Below are positions 49,094 to 57,722 of a stretch of DNA of 64,000 nucleotides, piece by piece. Position 1 is the first letter of the stretch; each line of letters begins with the position of its first letter. The notes beneath the pieces were generated by a model that was not told the DNA's origin, did no database searches, and worked only from the letters and a program-made list of their open reading frames with translations. The DNA comes from an uncultured Pseudanabaenaceae cyanobacterium (GTDB lineage: Bacteria; Cyanobacteriota; Cyanobacteriia; PCC-9006; JAAUQQ01). The stretch lies in assembly GCA_938002085.1 (NCBI GenBank), contig CALLAT010000060.1:27992-91991 (forward strand), read 5' to 3'. Both the position numbers and the translations under genes were made by a program.

Positions 49094-50158
49094 CTAGAAG
49101 AGCGCAGGTACCGGTGCGGGCTGTGGTTCAGGCTCAGGCTCAGGCACTGGGATCGGAGCGGGCTCTGGCTCTGGAATAGGCTCTGGCTCTGGCTCAGGCA
49201 CTGGGATGGGCTCTGGCTCTGGCTCTGCCAAAGGCTTAAGGCCAAAGTTCATGCGGCGAGTTGCGCCAGGTGCCATGTTGACCCAACGAGAGACGCTGTC
49301 TCGGTCAATAAAGTTGGGGTCCGGCGTGATTTGATAGCCCGGCACGCTGGTGTAGTCAATGGTGCCGACTCGACGTCCTGGGCGCAGGCAGCTGACCGAG
49401 TACAGACCTTCTTCGTCAGTGGTGATGCGGTTGCCGTCATCCAAGAAAATCACTGCGTAGGGGACGCCGATTTCACCGGGTTGCTGGAAGCCATCCATGT
49501 TGTCGTCGACAAATACGCGACCGAGCAAGGTGCCACAGTTGCTGGTGATTCCGGGGCGAATACGCAAACGGTGGGTGTCGCTGTTGGTCAGTGAGCCATT
49601 TTGGAGTTCGCCTATGGCAAGGTTGCGACCACTTCCTCTCAGGGCATCTGGGGTGACCTCTGCAGCGTAGACAACATCCAAAATGCCCTCAGGGGGAATG
49701 GATACATCGGGAACAATGTCCGCAATGAAGCCTCCGTCTCCATTGCCCTGTACGGTCCCAAATGGAATCTCTGTCGTTTGTCCGTTTGCTCGCAAGATGG
49801 CTCGCAGGGAGTCTTCCTCAAGGTTCATACCCTGGGGCAAGTCGTCTCGAATGGCTGCGAGAGTCGCCGCTGCATCGCCTCGGTTGGCGAAAATCAAACG
49901 GTAGACCACGGTGTCGCCTGGCTCAGCTGAAGAGCGATCGCCCGTTTTAACCAGTTCCAAATTGGCTTGACCCACGGAGATAATCGCGGGATTCGAAGAC
50001 ACATTTGTACTGGTCGCAGGCGTATTACCAGAACCAAAGGCGGTATTGGTAATCAGGTTTTGTGCGGTCAGGCGAAGCGGGGTCGCTAGGGCGGCCAGAG
50101 GAAGCGTGATCGCGAGGATCAGACCACCCCGACTCCGTAGCTGCATCCAAAAATTCAT
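49094..50158 (-). CDS. Small DUF11/SdrD-B surface protein with Pro-Glu tail
   Basis: A 354-aa exported protein. A signal peptide starts at MNFWMQLRSRGG and ends near ALATPLRLTAQ. Next is one DUF11 domain (LELVKTGDRSSAEPGDTVVY, about residues 65-165 counted from this start), then an SdrD-B-like domain (LLGRVFVDDNMDGFQQPGEI, with a Ca-binding Asp-Asn pattern) and a C-terminal 45-residue tail of PEPEP/PIPVPEP repeats ending in ALF. It would span the periplasm or wall. An in-frame GTG eight codons earlier is an alternative start. It is the first gene of the three-gene locus and shares its DUF11 domain with the 1500-aa protein. Confidence 0.8.
   Translation of the reverse strand: MNFWMQLRSRGGLILAITLPLAALATPLRLTAQNLITNTAFGSGNTPATSTNVSSNPAIISVGQANLELVKTGDRSSAEPGDTVVYRLIFANRGDAAATLAAIRDDLPQGMNLEEDSLRAILRANGQTTEIPFGTVQGNGDGGFIADIVPDVSIPPEGILDVVYAAEVTPDALRGSGRNLAIGELQNGSLTNSDTHRLRIRPGITSNCGTLLGRVFVDDNMDGFQQPGEIGVPYAVIFLDDGNRITTDEEGLYSVSCLRPGRRVGTIDYTSVPGYQITPDPNFIDRDSVSRWVNMAPGATRRMNFGLKPLAEPEPEPIPVPEPEPEPIPEPEPAPIPVPEPEPEPQPAPVPALF
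49105..49232 (-). repeat. Pro-Glu codon repeat
   Basis: Tandem repeats of a CCAGAGCC-like unit (read on the minus strand) encode the PEPEP/PIPVPEP tail of the DUF11/SdrD-B protein. Such repeats vary readily in copy number. Confidence 0.8.
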
Positions 50159-50182
50159 CGGCTTGCAGGGATGTAAAGACAC

Positions 50183-51055
50183 AGAAGGACCGGAAAAGAG
50201 CGTTTCTCGAATGCAGGCTTTCCTTACGGAATGCCTAGAGAAGTACTAATGAGGATCGGTAGACCCTGAGCGAGTACTTACTCCTTGTAAAAAATCCCCA
50301 TAAATCTACATTGATTTTTTCGGATCTACAAGCGCTTACGCAAATAGCGCAGCGCAGCGCTACGGGTTAATACACAAAGCTTAGTTGGCAGCTAAAAGTA
50401 GGTTTTGTCTAAGCAACTCGGCTGACTTTCTCTTTGGCCAATGGAAGCACTTTTGGGGCTATAAAGTGCTGCAAAGTTCTATGGTGACTAGCCTGGAGCT
50501 TTGTGAAGTGACTTCAACCTTTTGCCTTAAAAAGAAAAACAAAATTAAGACTTTTCTCCCCATTCATGACCTAATTTGCGTTTGGAGTTAGTACAGGTGA
50601 GGTTACAGGTGGACTTATGTGCTTAAGATCACTGAGTCTCCAGGGTGCAATTTCAGTATTGTCAGGCAACCGAAAGAATCCGCTTGTCAAGGGAGATAGA
50701 GCCTCTGAATGGTGAGGGATATGACCTGGGGAAGCAAGAAAGGCCGTGAATTGTTTCAAATTGCAACTTCTTTAGGCTTGGCACTATTTCCTCTGACGCT
50801 AGAGAGCCAGTTGCTTGGGCAATAAGGGGTTGGGCGATCGCGGTTCCTGGTGCATTTGGGATATCAGCACTGCACCTTAAAGTTCATTCTAATTAAAATA
50901 AATAGACAGATGAACCTTATCCCTTCCCTGCCCCGAGGGCTTGCTCTACGGAGTGAAGAGATGGTGCATCGCAGCACTCAAGTTGCTTGAGCCTAGATGG
51001 GAGCGGATTGAGAGGCTTGTCTTGGCAATGGGCGGGACTTCTGCCTCGGGGGGCA
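50183..51055. other. Intergenic region between the surface locus and fraE
   Basis: About 870 bases, AT-rich in its left part. No convincing gene; open frames are short and unrelated to known families. It should hold the promoter of the surface locus (reading leftward) and the 3' end of the fra operon. I see no clear terminator or RNA gene. Confidence 0.5.
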
Positions 51056-51829
51056 TTAGAATTCCCGGCGTTGAAAGATAAGGGTTGAACCTGCGAGTAG
51101 AAATGCAATGTAGACCAGGGCATAAAGGGCGAGCGTGCCGAGTCCCTGCGCATTGGGTAAATTGCTGTAAATTGCATCATTGCGAAGGTTCAGGCGGTCT
51201 AGGTCCGGGAGCACGAGGTAAAGGCTGCGGACGGCCTTCTGAAGGCCTGGGCTTTCGGCGATGGCAGCTAGCTTGACGATGTCGGGGCTGAGGTGGCCGA
51301 CGGCGTAAACCGCGAAGGTGAGCAGAGTGGTAAGCAGAGGGCTCATGGCAGAGCCAAACAGCATGGCCACTGCGGCGAGGAGGCTGAGCTCCAGCCAAAG
51401 GAAAACCAGGGATAGGAACAGAGGGATGAAGTCGAAGGGGACGGAGTAGGCTCGCAGGAGCAGGAAGTAGATGGCACCCATGGCGGCAATTAGGACTGCC
51501 AAGACAGCGGAGAGGCCGAAATGTTTGCCTACGACGAATTCGCTGCGGGTCATGGGTTTGGCCAGGAGGACCAGAACCGTCCGCTTTTCGATTTCTTTGT
51601 TGATTAGGCTACTGCCGACAAAGACGGTGACGACGAGACTGATCAGGGCGATCGCCCCCAAGCCCAGGTCCAATAGCACCTTGCTCGTTGCGAGGCTGGC
51701 CACCTCCGGAACCAGCTGGCCAGCTAGCAGCATGATGAGCACAAAGACGCCCACGAGGTAGAGGACGCGATCGCGCAGGACTTCGCGAAAGACATTGCTG
51801 GCAATGACGAATAGGCGGCGGAGGTTCAT
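51056..51829 (-). CDS. fraE: ABC-2-type permease FraE
   Basis: A 257-aa integral membrane protein with six hydrophobic segments, and the EIEKRTVLVLLAKPMTRSEFVVGK motif of ABC-2 permeases. In Anabaena, FraE is the third gene of fraCDE and is needed for filament integrity and heterocyst development. Here fraC and fraD precede it in the same order and strand (fraD ends 66 bases upstream), which is the main reason for the name. No ATPase gene is adjacent. Confidence 0.85.
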   Translation of the reverse strand: MNLRRLFVIASNVFREVLRDRVLYLVGVFVLIMLLAGQLVPEVASLATSKVLLDLGLGAIALISLVVTVFVGSSLINKEIEKRTVLVLLAKPMTRSEFVVGKHFGLSAVLAVLIAAMGAIYFLLLRAYSVPFDFIPLFLSLVFLWLELSLLAAVAMLFGSAMSPLLTTLLTFAVYAVGHLSPDIVKLAAIAESPGLQKAVRSLYLVLPDLDRLNLRNDAIYSNLPNAQGLGTLALYALVYIAFLLAGSTLIFQRREF

Positions 51830-51895
51830 GGTGAATGCTCAGGCAGGATGACGACGGATGGGAGGAGGAGAATCTTGTACTGGTTGCTGGGGTTT

Positions 51896-52975
51896 CTAAA
51901 GCGTTGGTGCAGCTTCAATGCCTTCCATCACTTCCTCTTCAACCGGTGCTTCTTGGACTTCGCCAGGAATAATGGCGCTGTCGGGGTCGTTGGGATTGGT
52001 CACCACAATGATGTTGCCAGGACAGTTGAGGCTGGCGCGTTTGTTGATGCCAAAGTCGATGGCGCAGGTGTGCTTGACCATGTGACCTGCTTCTTTGACG
52101 CGGGGCCCAATCCAGCGGGCACGCAGTTCCACTTGGTAGTCCACTTCGTTATAAGTGGGCTCGCTGACGATGGTTTCGAGTTGCCAGAAGCTATCGTCTT
52201 GGAAGCGGGGCAGGCGATCGTCCGTGGTGCGACGAGTGGCCAGGGTATTCATGACGGAGTCACGAAAGATCAAGGGATCATTTTGATTGTCCAAGAGCCA
52301 GCGCTCCACCTCTGACTGGGTCTTGAAGGTGGTGTTTTGCTTGAGCTGCTGTTCCATCTCCTGGACGATGTTGCGGCCCCGGGCAAAGTCTCGGTCTTCC
52401 CGAGGGCGTTGCATGATGAAGTAGCTGTTGTCGAAGCCTTCACCCCAGAGACCGGGATAGTCCACTAGCCAATCATTAATGCGGAAGCCAAAGGCAATCC
52501 AACTGGTGAGGAGTAGATTCACCAGCAGCATAATGCAGAGATTTTGACGGACCCTCAGCTTGCGAGGAATAGAGAAGCCTTTCTCAATATCAATAAATTC
52601 AGGGAATGCGGCGATCGCAGCCGAAATCATCGGCCAGGTCATCATCGCTGCCCTGGGCAAGATGTAGTCTCCCCGCACAAAAAGGAAGAGACAGACCAAC
52701 GCCCCTGTAATCCAGGGGCCTAAATTCTGTCCCAAAAGCTTGACTGGCTGGACTGCGGTGAGCCAGCCCACGGCCAAGATCAAGAACATCCAGCTGAAGC
52801 TGGTGAGAATGTCATGAACTGAGATGGGAGCCTTGACTTGATCTGGAGCCCTGGCAGCCTGGGCTAACAGCCAGGCCAAAAGGCTCATCCACAGGGACGT
52901 CTGCCAGGAGTAAAAGCTCGTTGGGCGCAGCATTCCCCACAACGATTGCCAAAACGATTGCAGCAGAGTCTTCAT
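51896..52975 (-). CDS. fraD: Septal junction protein FraD
   Basis: A 359-aa protein with five hydrophobic segments in the first ~170 residues (e.g. LWMSLLAWLLAQAA, FSWMFLILAVGWL) followed by a soluble C-terminal half that would face the periplasm. In Anabaena, FraD localises to septa and is part of septal junctions for cell-cell communication. The topology and the fraC-fraD-fraE order match. A pattern of two Cys (TCAIDFG and LNCPGN) near residues 300-320 may form a disulfide. The C-terminal ~30 residues are acidic. Confidence 0.85.
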   Translation of the reverse strand: MKTLLQSFWQSLWGMLRPTSFYSWQTSLWMSLLAWLLAQAARAPDQVKAPISVHDILTSFSWMFLILAVGWLTAVQPVKLLGQNLGPWITGALVCLFLFVRGDYILPRAAMMTWPMISAAIAAFPEFIDIEKGFSIPRKLRVRQNLCIMLLVNLLLTSWIAFGFRINDWLVDYPGLWGEGFDNSYFIMQRPREDRDFARGRNIVQEMEQQLKQNTTFKTQSEVERWLLDNQNDPLIFRDSVMNTLATRRTTDDRLPRFQDDSFWQLETIVSEPTYNEVDYQVELRARWIGPRVKEAGHMVKHTCAIDFGINKRASLNCPGNIIVVTNPNDPDSAIIPGEVQEAPVEEEVMEGIEAAPTL

Positions 52976-53135
52976 GGGTCAGGTGATTGGCCGGGGAGAC
53001 AGCATGGAACGAAGATTAACCGATGGTTCGCCAATGGGCAAAGTATCAGAGCTGGGTCGGTCTTAGCATCGAGTCATGCAGGTATATACATGCTCCAAGG
53101 AAACGGAAAAGAGTTAGCGCTCCACGCCATTCGGT

Positions 53136-53678
53136 TTAGATGAAGTTCGCTCGCTGGAGCACGAGGAGCATCAAGAGAATCGCACCATAACTAAAACCAT
53201 TGGCTCGCAAGATGGCATTGCTGCGGTAGCGGGAGGTCTCGGAACTGCGGTAGCGGCTCAGGCGGTCAAAGTTAACCCGAGTGGTGTCATGCTGCTGAGG
53301 CGGGGTGGGTGGGGACCAAATGCGAATGAAGAAATTCATTGCCTGGAGCTCAAGGAACAATGTTCCAAGGAAGGTGCAAAAGGCCAACACCGGCGCAATG
53401 ACAGAGATATCTAAATTGCCAAAGACTTGATTGAAGAATACAAAGCTCATGGCTGCCATGCGCCAGTCATCGGGTAAAAACGGCTCCACTCCAAGGAAAA
53501 TACTCCAACCCACCACGGTGCTAACAAGGTTGATCGCGAAGGAATAGAGCACGCTGCCGGACTTACTAATACCGAACTGACGCTCGAAGACGACGGCTTC
53601 GATCGCCACTGCAACGGTAAGAAACAGGGCCTGGAGCACGATAGCCCGCAGTGGGAGCACCAATTCGAGGGGGGACAT
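53136..53678 (-). CDS. fraC: Filament integrity protein FraC
   Basis: A 180-aa protein with four hydrophobic segments (LPLRAIVLQALFLTVAVAIEA, then about three more), matching the size of Anabaena FraC (179 aa). Start chosen at MSPLELVLPLRAIVLQ; an in-frame ATG 23 codons upstream would add a polar stretch not typical of the family. FraC sits at the septum with FraD and is needed for long filaments. It is first in the fraCDE order, 160 bases before fraD. Its presence implies a filamentous host. Confidence 0.85.
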   Translation of the reverse strand: MSPLELVLPLRAIVLQALFLTVAVAIEAVVFERQFGISKSGSVLYSFAINLVSTVVGWSIFLGVEPFLPDDWRMAAMSFVFFNQVFGNLDISVIAPVLAFCTFLGTLFLELQAMNFFIRIWSPPTPPQQHDTTRVNFDRLSRYRSSETSRYRSNAILRANGFSYGAILLMLLVLQRANFI

Positions 53679-53920
53679 GGCTGGCTGTGCATCAAGTCTG
53701 GTGCATTGTAGTGCCTCCGGGTCAAGCTGCCCATAGGTTGAGCACAATTGGCTCCTGCTGCGGCCTCACCTCACTTCGTCAAGGTGGCGGATTCCAGAAG
53801 GCAATAAGTAACCAATAATAAGGAGATGAGGTCATCATATAGATAGATAATCAAGCTTTTTAGGTCTACAACTTAAACCGAACGCGATTACCCCCATTAG
53901 CCACTACCTCGCTCAAACCT

Positions 53921-55045
53921 ATGACCCAAGCGGGAATCGGAATTCGCACTGCCCAGGAGACCTCGGGTCGCGCCACGGGCCAGATCCATGTCTATGACGG
54001 GGCAGGCAAGGGCAAGTCCCAGGCTGCTCTGGGGGTGGTGCTGCGCTCCATTGGCTATGGCATTAATAGCAACCGTCAGACGCGGGTGCTGTTGCTGCGG
54101 TTCTTGAAGGGGCCGGGGCGAACCTATGACGAGGATGCGGCGATCGCGGCGCTCCAGCAGGGTTTCCCTCACCTTATTGATCAAGTGCGTACCGGCCGGG
54201 CTGAGTTCTTCAGCGCAGAGGAAATTACCCGCTTTGATAAGCAAGAAGCCCAGCGGGGCTGGGCGGTCGCGAAGGGAGCGATTTCTTCGGGACTCTACTC
54301 CGTGGTTGTGTTGGATGAGCTGAATCCACTGTTGGATCTAGGCCTGTTGCCTGTGGATGAGGTGATTCGGACGCTGAAGAAAAAGCCCCAGGGCCTGGAA
54401 GTCATTGCGACGGGACGGGGAGCACCGCCACCACTGTTGAAGATTGCTGACCTGCATTCTGAAATGCGGCCCCATCACCATGACAGCCCGGCGGTAAAGG
54501 GCATTGAGGTCTATACCGGCGAGGGGAAGGGCAAGTCCACCAGTGCTTTGGGTCGGGCGCTCCAGGCGATCGGTAAGGGCATTAGTCAGGACAAGTCCCA
54601 CCGGGTGCTGATCTTGCAGTGGCTCAAGGGGGGCAGCGGCTATACCGAGGATGGTGCGATTTCGGCGCTGCAAAGGAGCTATCCCGATTTGGTAGATCAC
54701 CAGAGGTCTGGGCGGGATGCCATTGTTTGGCGGGGACAGCAGCAGGCGATCGACTATGTGGAGGCGGAGCGGGGTTGGGAAATTGCCAAGACGGCGATCG
54801 CCTCAGGCCTCTACAAGACCATCATCTTGGACGAACTCAACCCTACGGTGGATCTTGAGCTGCTGCCCCAGGGACCGATTGTGAATGCTCTGTTGCGTAA
54901 GCCTCGCGATATCCAGGTGATCATCACGGGGCGTTGTAAGAATGCGCCGGATTACTTTGAGCTGGCCTCGGTCCATTCAGAGATGGTTTGTCACAAGCAT
55001 TATGCGGAGCGCGGCGTGGACTTGAAGCGAGGTGTGGATTACTAG
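53921..55045 (+). CDS. Tandem CobO/BtuR-like P-loop ATPase
   Basis: A 374-aa protein made of two copies of the CobO/BtuR (cob(I)alamin adenosyltransferase) fold. Copy 1 spans about residues 18-185 and has the P-loop DGAGKGKSQAALG. Copy 2 spans about 190-365 and has GEGKGKSTSALG. Both keep the ERGW/QRGWAVAK-like segment and the VVLDELNP Walker B-type strand. Single-copy CobO adenosylates corrinoids; the second copy suggests an intramolecular dimer. Neither a cobalamin biosynthesis gene nor a B12 riboswitch is adjacent, so the substrate is unproven. Confidence 0.83.
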   Translation: MTQAGIGIRTAQETSGRATGQIHVYDGAGKGKSQAALGVVLRSIGYGINSNRQTRVLLLRFLKGPGRTYDEDAAIAALQQGFPHLIDQVRTGRAEFFSAEEITRFDKQEAQRGWAVAKGAISSGLYSVVVLDELNPLLDLGLLPVDEVIRTLKKKPQGLEVIATGRGAPPPLLKIADLHSEMRPHHHDSPAVKGIEVYTGEGKGKSTSALGRALQAIGKGISQDKSHRVLILQWLKGGSGYTEDGAISALQRSYPDLVDHQRSGRDAIVWRGQQQAIDYVEAERGWEIAKTAIASGLYKTIILDELNPTVDLELLPQGPIVNALLRKPRDIQVIITGRCKNAPDYFELASVHSEMVCHKHYAERGVDLKRGVDY

Positions 55046-55390
55046 ATTTCGTTCTAAATCCCTATGACTATGTCTTGAATCCTGGGCAGGCGCACGATGG
55101 TTGTCCAACAACTCAACCAGGGATGCCGGGTGTCATTTCAAACCCTAATTGCTGACCCTCGAATGCCTTTCGGGTGAACGACGGTGCGCTCCTACGGTTT
55201 AACTGATGGGACTAGGGGCAAGGGATCGGGGGGCTGACTACGGATAGGGGCAATGTTCTTCTTGCGATTCCTCTATATTCGCGGCCAATTCAGCCTACTT
55301 TTGTGAAATCCCTTTAAGACATGTCCCCCGCAGGGCTGGGACTTTGTGGATTTGAGGTAGCTTCATGGCAGCGGTGTGGACGTGGATGCC
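55046..55390. other. Intergenic region upstream of the phytase-like gene
   Basis: About 345 bases without a credible gene. The right end should hold the promoter of the phytase-like gene. No repeat or RNA gene recognised. Confidence 0.45.
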
Positions 55391-56593
55391 ATGGCTGGAA
55401 TCGTTGGTATTAGACGGATTGGCCTACGTTTATTGAATGGCTGGTTGGGGGGATTGTTGGGGGTCGCATTGGCCCTGGCAGTGACACAACCTTCTGCTGA
55501 ATCCCAAGAAAGGGCGACCTCTTTAGCTAGGCGAGCCAAGCTTCGTCAGATTCAGTCTTTGGAGTTTTTGGGAGAAGCTAAGTTTGGCGGGCGGAGCCTG
55601 ATTTTGGATGATGCCCTATTGGGAGGGCTATCTGGCTTAACCTACGATGCCGAGAACGAAGTTTTCTACAGTATTTCGGATGACCGCAGCGAGAATGCTC
55701 CAGCCCGTTTTTATCGTCTAAAAATGGAGACTGATGGCGATGGTTTTGGTTCCGAACAGATTCGTTTTCTGCGCACCCAAGCCATTAACCAGCCTGATAA
55801 CAATCTATTTGAAGCCAATACGGTTGATCCAGAGGGGATTGCTCTGACGCCTCGGTCTACCATTTGGGTCTCTTCGGAAGGGATTTCTCCCCAGGGAATT
55901 GCGCCTTTTCTACGGGAGTTTGATTTAGCAGGGCAGCATGTGCGATCGCTCCCCATCCCTAGGCGCTATATCCCCAGCCCAGACTGGGGCGTGGCAAATA
56001 ACCTAGGCTTTGAAAGCCTGACCCTAACGCCGAGTGAGAAGTATTTGGTCACGGCGACGGAGAATGCTCTCGCCCAGGATGGACCCAAAGCGGCGGTGGG
56101 GGAAAGCAGCCCGTCACGACTGATGTTGTTTGATCTGGAAACGGAACAACTGGCCGGGGAATATCTCTACAACACTGACCCTGTTGTGGCTCCGCCAAAT
56201 CCATCCGATGCGCTGGCGGCAGCAGGGCTGGTGGAGCTACTGGCCCTAGATGACGAGCGCTATTTAGCCCTGGAGCGTATGTACGCCGAGGGCTCTGTCG
56301 GAATGCCGGGGAATAACGGTATGAATGTGCGGCTTTATGAGGTGGATCGCAGCCGGGCGACGGATATTCAGACGAGTAACAGCTTGTTGGAAAGTGGGCT
56401 GGAGCAGGTCGTTCCCGTGGAGAAGCAGTTGGTTCTAGACCTGGCGACGTTGGATATTCCCCTGAGTAATTTGGAGGGGATGACCTTCGGGCCCCGTTTG
56501 GCGGATGGGCGGCGATCGCTACTGATGATTAGCGATGACAATTTTAGTGCGACCCAATTCACCCAGGTATTGCTGTTTGGTGTAAATGAGTGA
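55391..56593 (+). CDS. Phytase-like esterase, exported
   Basis: A 400-aa protein of the esterase-like phytase family (beta-propeller, PF13449-like). The N-terminus MAGIVGIRRIGLRLLNG leads into a hydrophobic signal segment (GGLLGVALALAVTQPSA). The conserved core includes GGLSGLTYDAENEVFYSIS, TVDPEGIALTPRSTIWVSSE, and NLGFESLTLTPSEKYLVTATE. Activity is predicted on phosphate or other esters in the periplasm. Start set at the ATG; a GTG five codons earlier is in frame. Confidence 0.82.
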   Translation: MAGIVGIRRIGLRLLNGWLGGLLGVALALAVTQPSAESQERATSLARRAKLRQIQSLEFLGEAKFGGRSLILDDALLGGLSGLTYDAENEVFYSISDDRSENAPARFYRLKMETDGDGFGSEQIRFLRTQAINQPDNNLFEANTVDPEGIALTPRSTIWVSSEGISPQGIAPFLREFDLAGQHVRSLPIPRRYIPSPDWGVANNLGFESLTLTPSEKYLVTATENALAQDGPKAAVGESSPSRLMLFDLETEQLAGEYLYNTDPVVAPPNPSDALAAAGLVELLALDDERYLALERMYAEGSVGMPGNNGMNVRLYEVDRSRATDIQTSNSLLESGLEQVVPVEKQLVLDLATLDIPLSNLEGMTFGPRLADGRRSLLMISDDNFSATQFTQVLLFGVNE

Positions 56594-56627
56594 TCGGCAC
56601 AGATAAAGAGTAGGCGTTGCTTTGCCT

Positions 56628-57017
56628 CTACTGACAGCCCAAGTATTGACTAAATGCCCAGCCCGATTGGCCGGATGCAGTGGTGACTTCTAGCCATGCT
56701 CCGTCTCGCTGTTGAGCAGTGACGGTTGCACCGGGAGCCAGGGTGCTGACAACGGGACCGTTGGCATAACTGCGCAGGTTGAGCACGGCATCGGCAGGAA
56801 GCTGAACCTGGCGCTGATTGGTCGCGCAGCCAGTGACGCCCGTTGGGGCAATCGCGGCTGGGGCCGAAGCAGCTAGGGCGACAGGAGTGGAGTTTTGGCT
56901 CGCGACCGTGCGTTTCGCTCGGGCGGCGGTGGAGTTATTTTGGCCGTTGACGAGGAAGAGCAGGAAGGCTAAACCAAGGCCGATTTTGAGCTGGTTTTGG
57001 ACGAACTTTTGGAGCAT
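56628..57017 (-). CDS. Exported bacterial SH3-domain protein
   Basis: A 129-aa protein. An N-terminal hydrophobic segment (LGLAFLLFLVNGQ) is a signal peptide or anchor. A low-complexity Ala/Thr linker follows, then a bacterial SH3 domain (LRSYANGPVVSTLAPGATV, with AWLEVTTASGQSGWAFSQYL) at about residues 70-127. Such domains often bind peptidoglycan or envelope proteins. The two Cys (G-C-A near 62 and the last-but-one residue) may pair. It converges with the phytase-like gene, 34 bases apart. Confidence 0.8.
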   Translation of the reverse strand: MLQKFVQNQLKIGLGLAFLLFLVNGQNNSTAARAKRTVASQNSTPVALAASAPAAIAPTGVTGCATNQRQVQLPADAVLNLRSYANGPVVSTLAPGATVTAQQRDGAWLEVTTASGQSGWAFSQYLGCQ

Positions 57018-57240
57018 GGCGCTTGAACGGAACAGAGGTGACCAATGGCCGTCTGCGTGAGGGCCGATTAGGGCTGAGCGGAAAAGAAGCCAAGCCCTTG
57101 CAGGTGGTGTGTGGTGTGAGGAGTTGGAGGTTAGTGGAAGCTACAAGGAGTGCCTGGAAGATTCCAAATGCTCTAGTAATAATATATACATGACTCTCTC
57201 GACATGTATTTTAATCATCTCTTCAAGTAAAAATGGCCAA

Positions 57241-57276
57241 ATAAAAAGCCTCCAAGAATTCTTGGAGGCTTTTTAT
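57241..57276 (-). terminator. Terminator of the interrupted tRNA-Phe gene
   Basis: Perfect 36-base palindrome centred on GAATTC, with T runs on both strands. It lies 27 bases beyond the 3' end of the tRNA-Phe fragment, in the sense expected for tRNA termination (leftward). Confidence 0.88.
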
Positions 57277-57303
57277 TTGGCAAGTTGAAAAATCTTGCTG
57301 CGA

Positions 57304-57345
57304 TGCCAGGACCGAGATTTGAACTCGGGACACGAGGATTTTCAG
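57304..57345 (-). pseudogene. tRNA-Phe 3' fragment, probable attachment site of an integrated element
   Basis: On the minus strand these 42 bases read as tRNA-Phe positions 32-73: anticodon loop CTGAAAA (anticodon GAA), the 3' anticodon stem, the variable loop, a T arm with TTCAAAT loop and five-base stem CCGAG/CTCGG, and the acceptor 3' strand with discriminator A. The 5' half (positions 1-31) is missing: the sequence to the right does not pair. The native terminator still follows on the left. This is what integration at a tRNA 3' half leaves at one border, with the intact tRNA reconstituted at the other. The far border is outside the window. Confidence 0.85.
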
Positions 57346-57411
57346 GCATTAATTGATACATCTTTGAATGCGTGTGTAGAGTATGAAAGTACTCCTTTGA
57401 GAATGGTTCTC

Positions 57412-57720
57412 ATGGCTGCTTTTAACATCGCCGACATCCCCACAAACGTTGATGGCCTCTTAGAAAAGCTGATCGCCTACGTCGGCATCACTGCACGGGA
57501 CCATGAGCCCAACGGAAAACGAATAGAACGAGTTGGCGATTCTGCGATTCCCACCTTTGTAAGCAATCTAGAGAAATTCCCAGACGGCAATGATTATCTG
57601 GTGGTCCGCGCCGTCTTGAAAATGAAAGCGGACTATAAAACCAACGGCCTACAGCTCTGGGAAAACGTCGAAGCAGATCCCAACATTGCCGACATCCAGC
57701 CCCAGTACAAAGCCGTTTAA
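57412..57720 (+). CDS. Element gene 1: hypothetical protein
   Basis: A 102-aa protein, not recognised, probably starting MAAFNIADIPTNVDGLLEKL; an ATG three codons earlier is also in frame. It is acidic, with a helical N-terminal half and a mixed second half (LVVRAVLKMKADYKTNGLQL). The frame is open further upstream but would run into the tRNA-Phe remnant, so that part is chance. Two bases separate its stop from the next ATG, which ties it to the operon. It has no signal peptide or membrane segment. Confidence 0.62.
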   Translation: MAAFNIADIPTNVDGLLEKLIAYVGITARDHEPNGKRIERVGDSAIPTFVSNLEKFPDGNDYLVVRAVLKMKADYKTNGLQLWENVEADPNIADIQPQYKAV

Positions 57721-57722
57721 CC

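Noticed and set aside
53748..53920. A cobalamin riboswitch before the tandem CobO-like gene
   Set aside because: The 173-base gap shows no B12-box-type GCCACTG core or matching stem pattern.
57295..57411. An extended N-terminus of element gene 1 starting at 57295
   Set aside because: The first part would translate the tRNA-Phe fragment and following non-coding bases; the ATG at 57412 (or 57403) gives a natural start.
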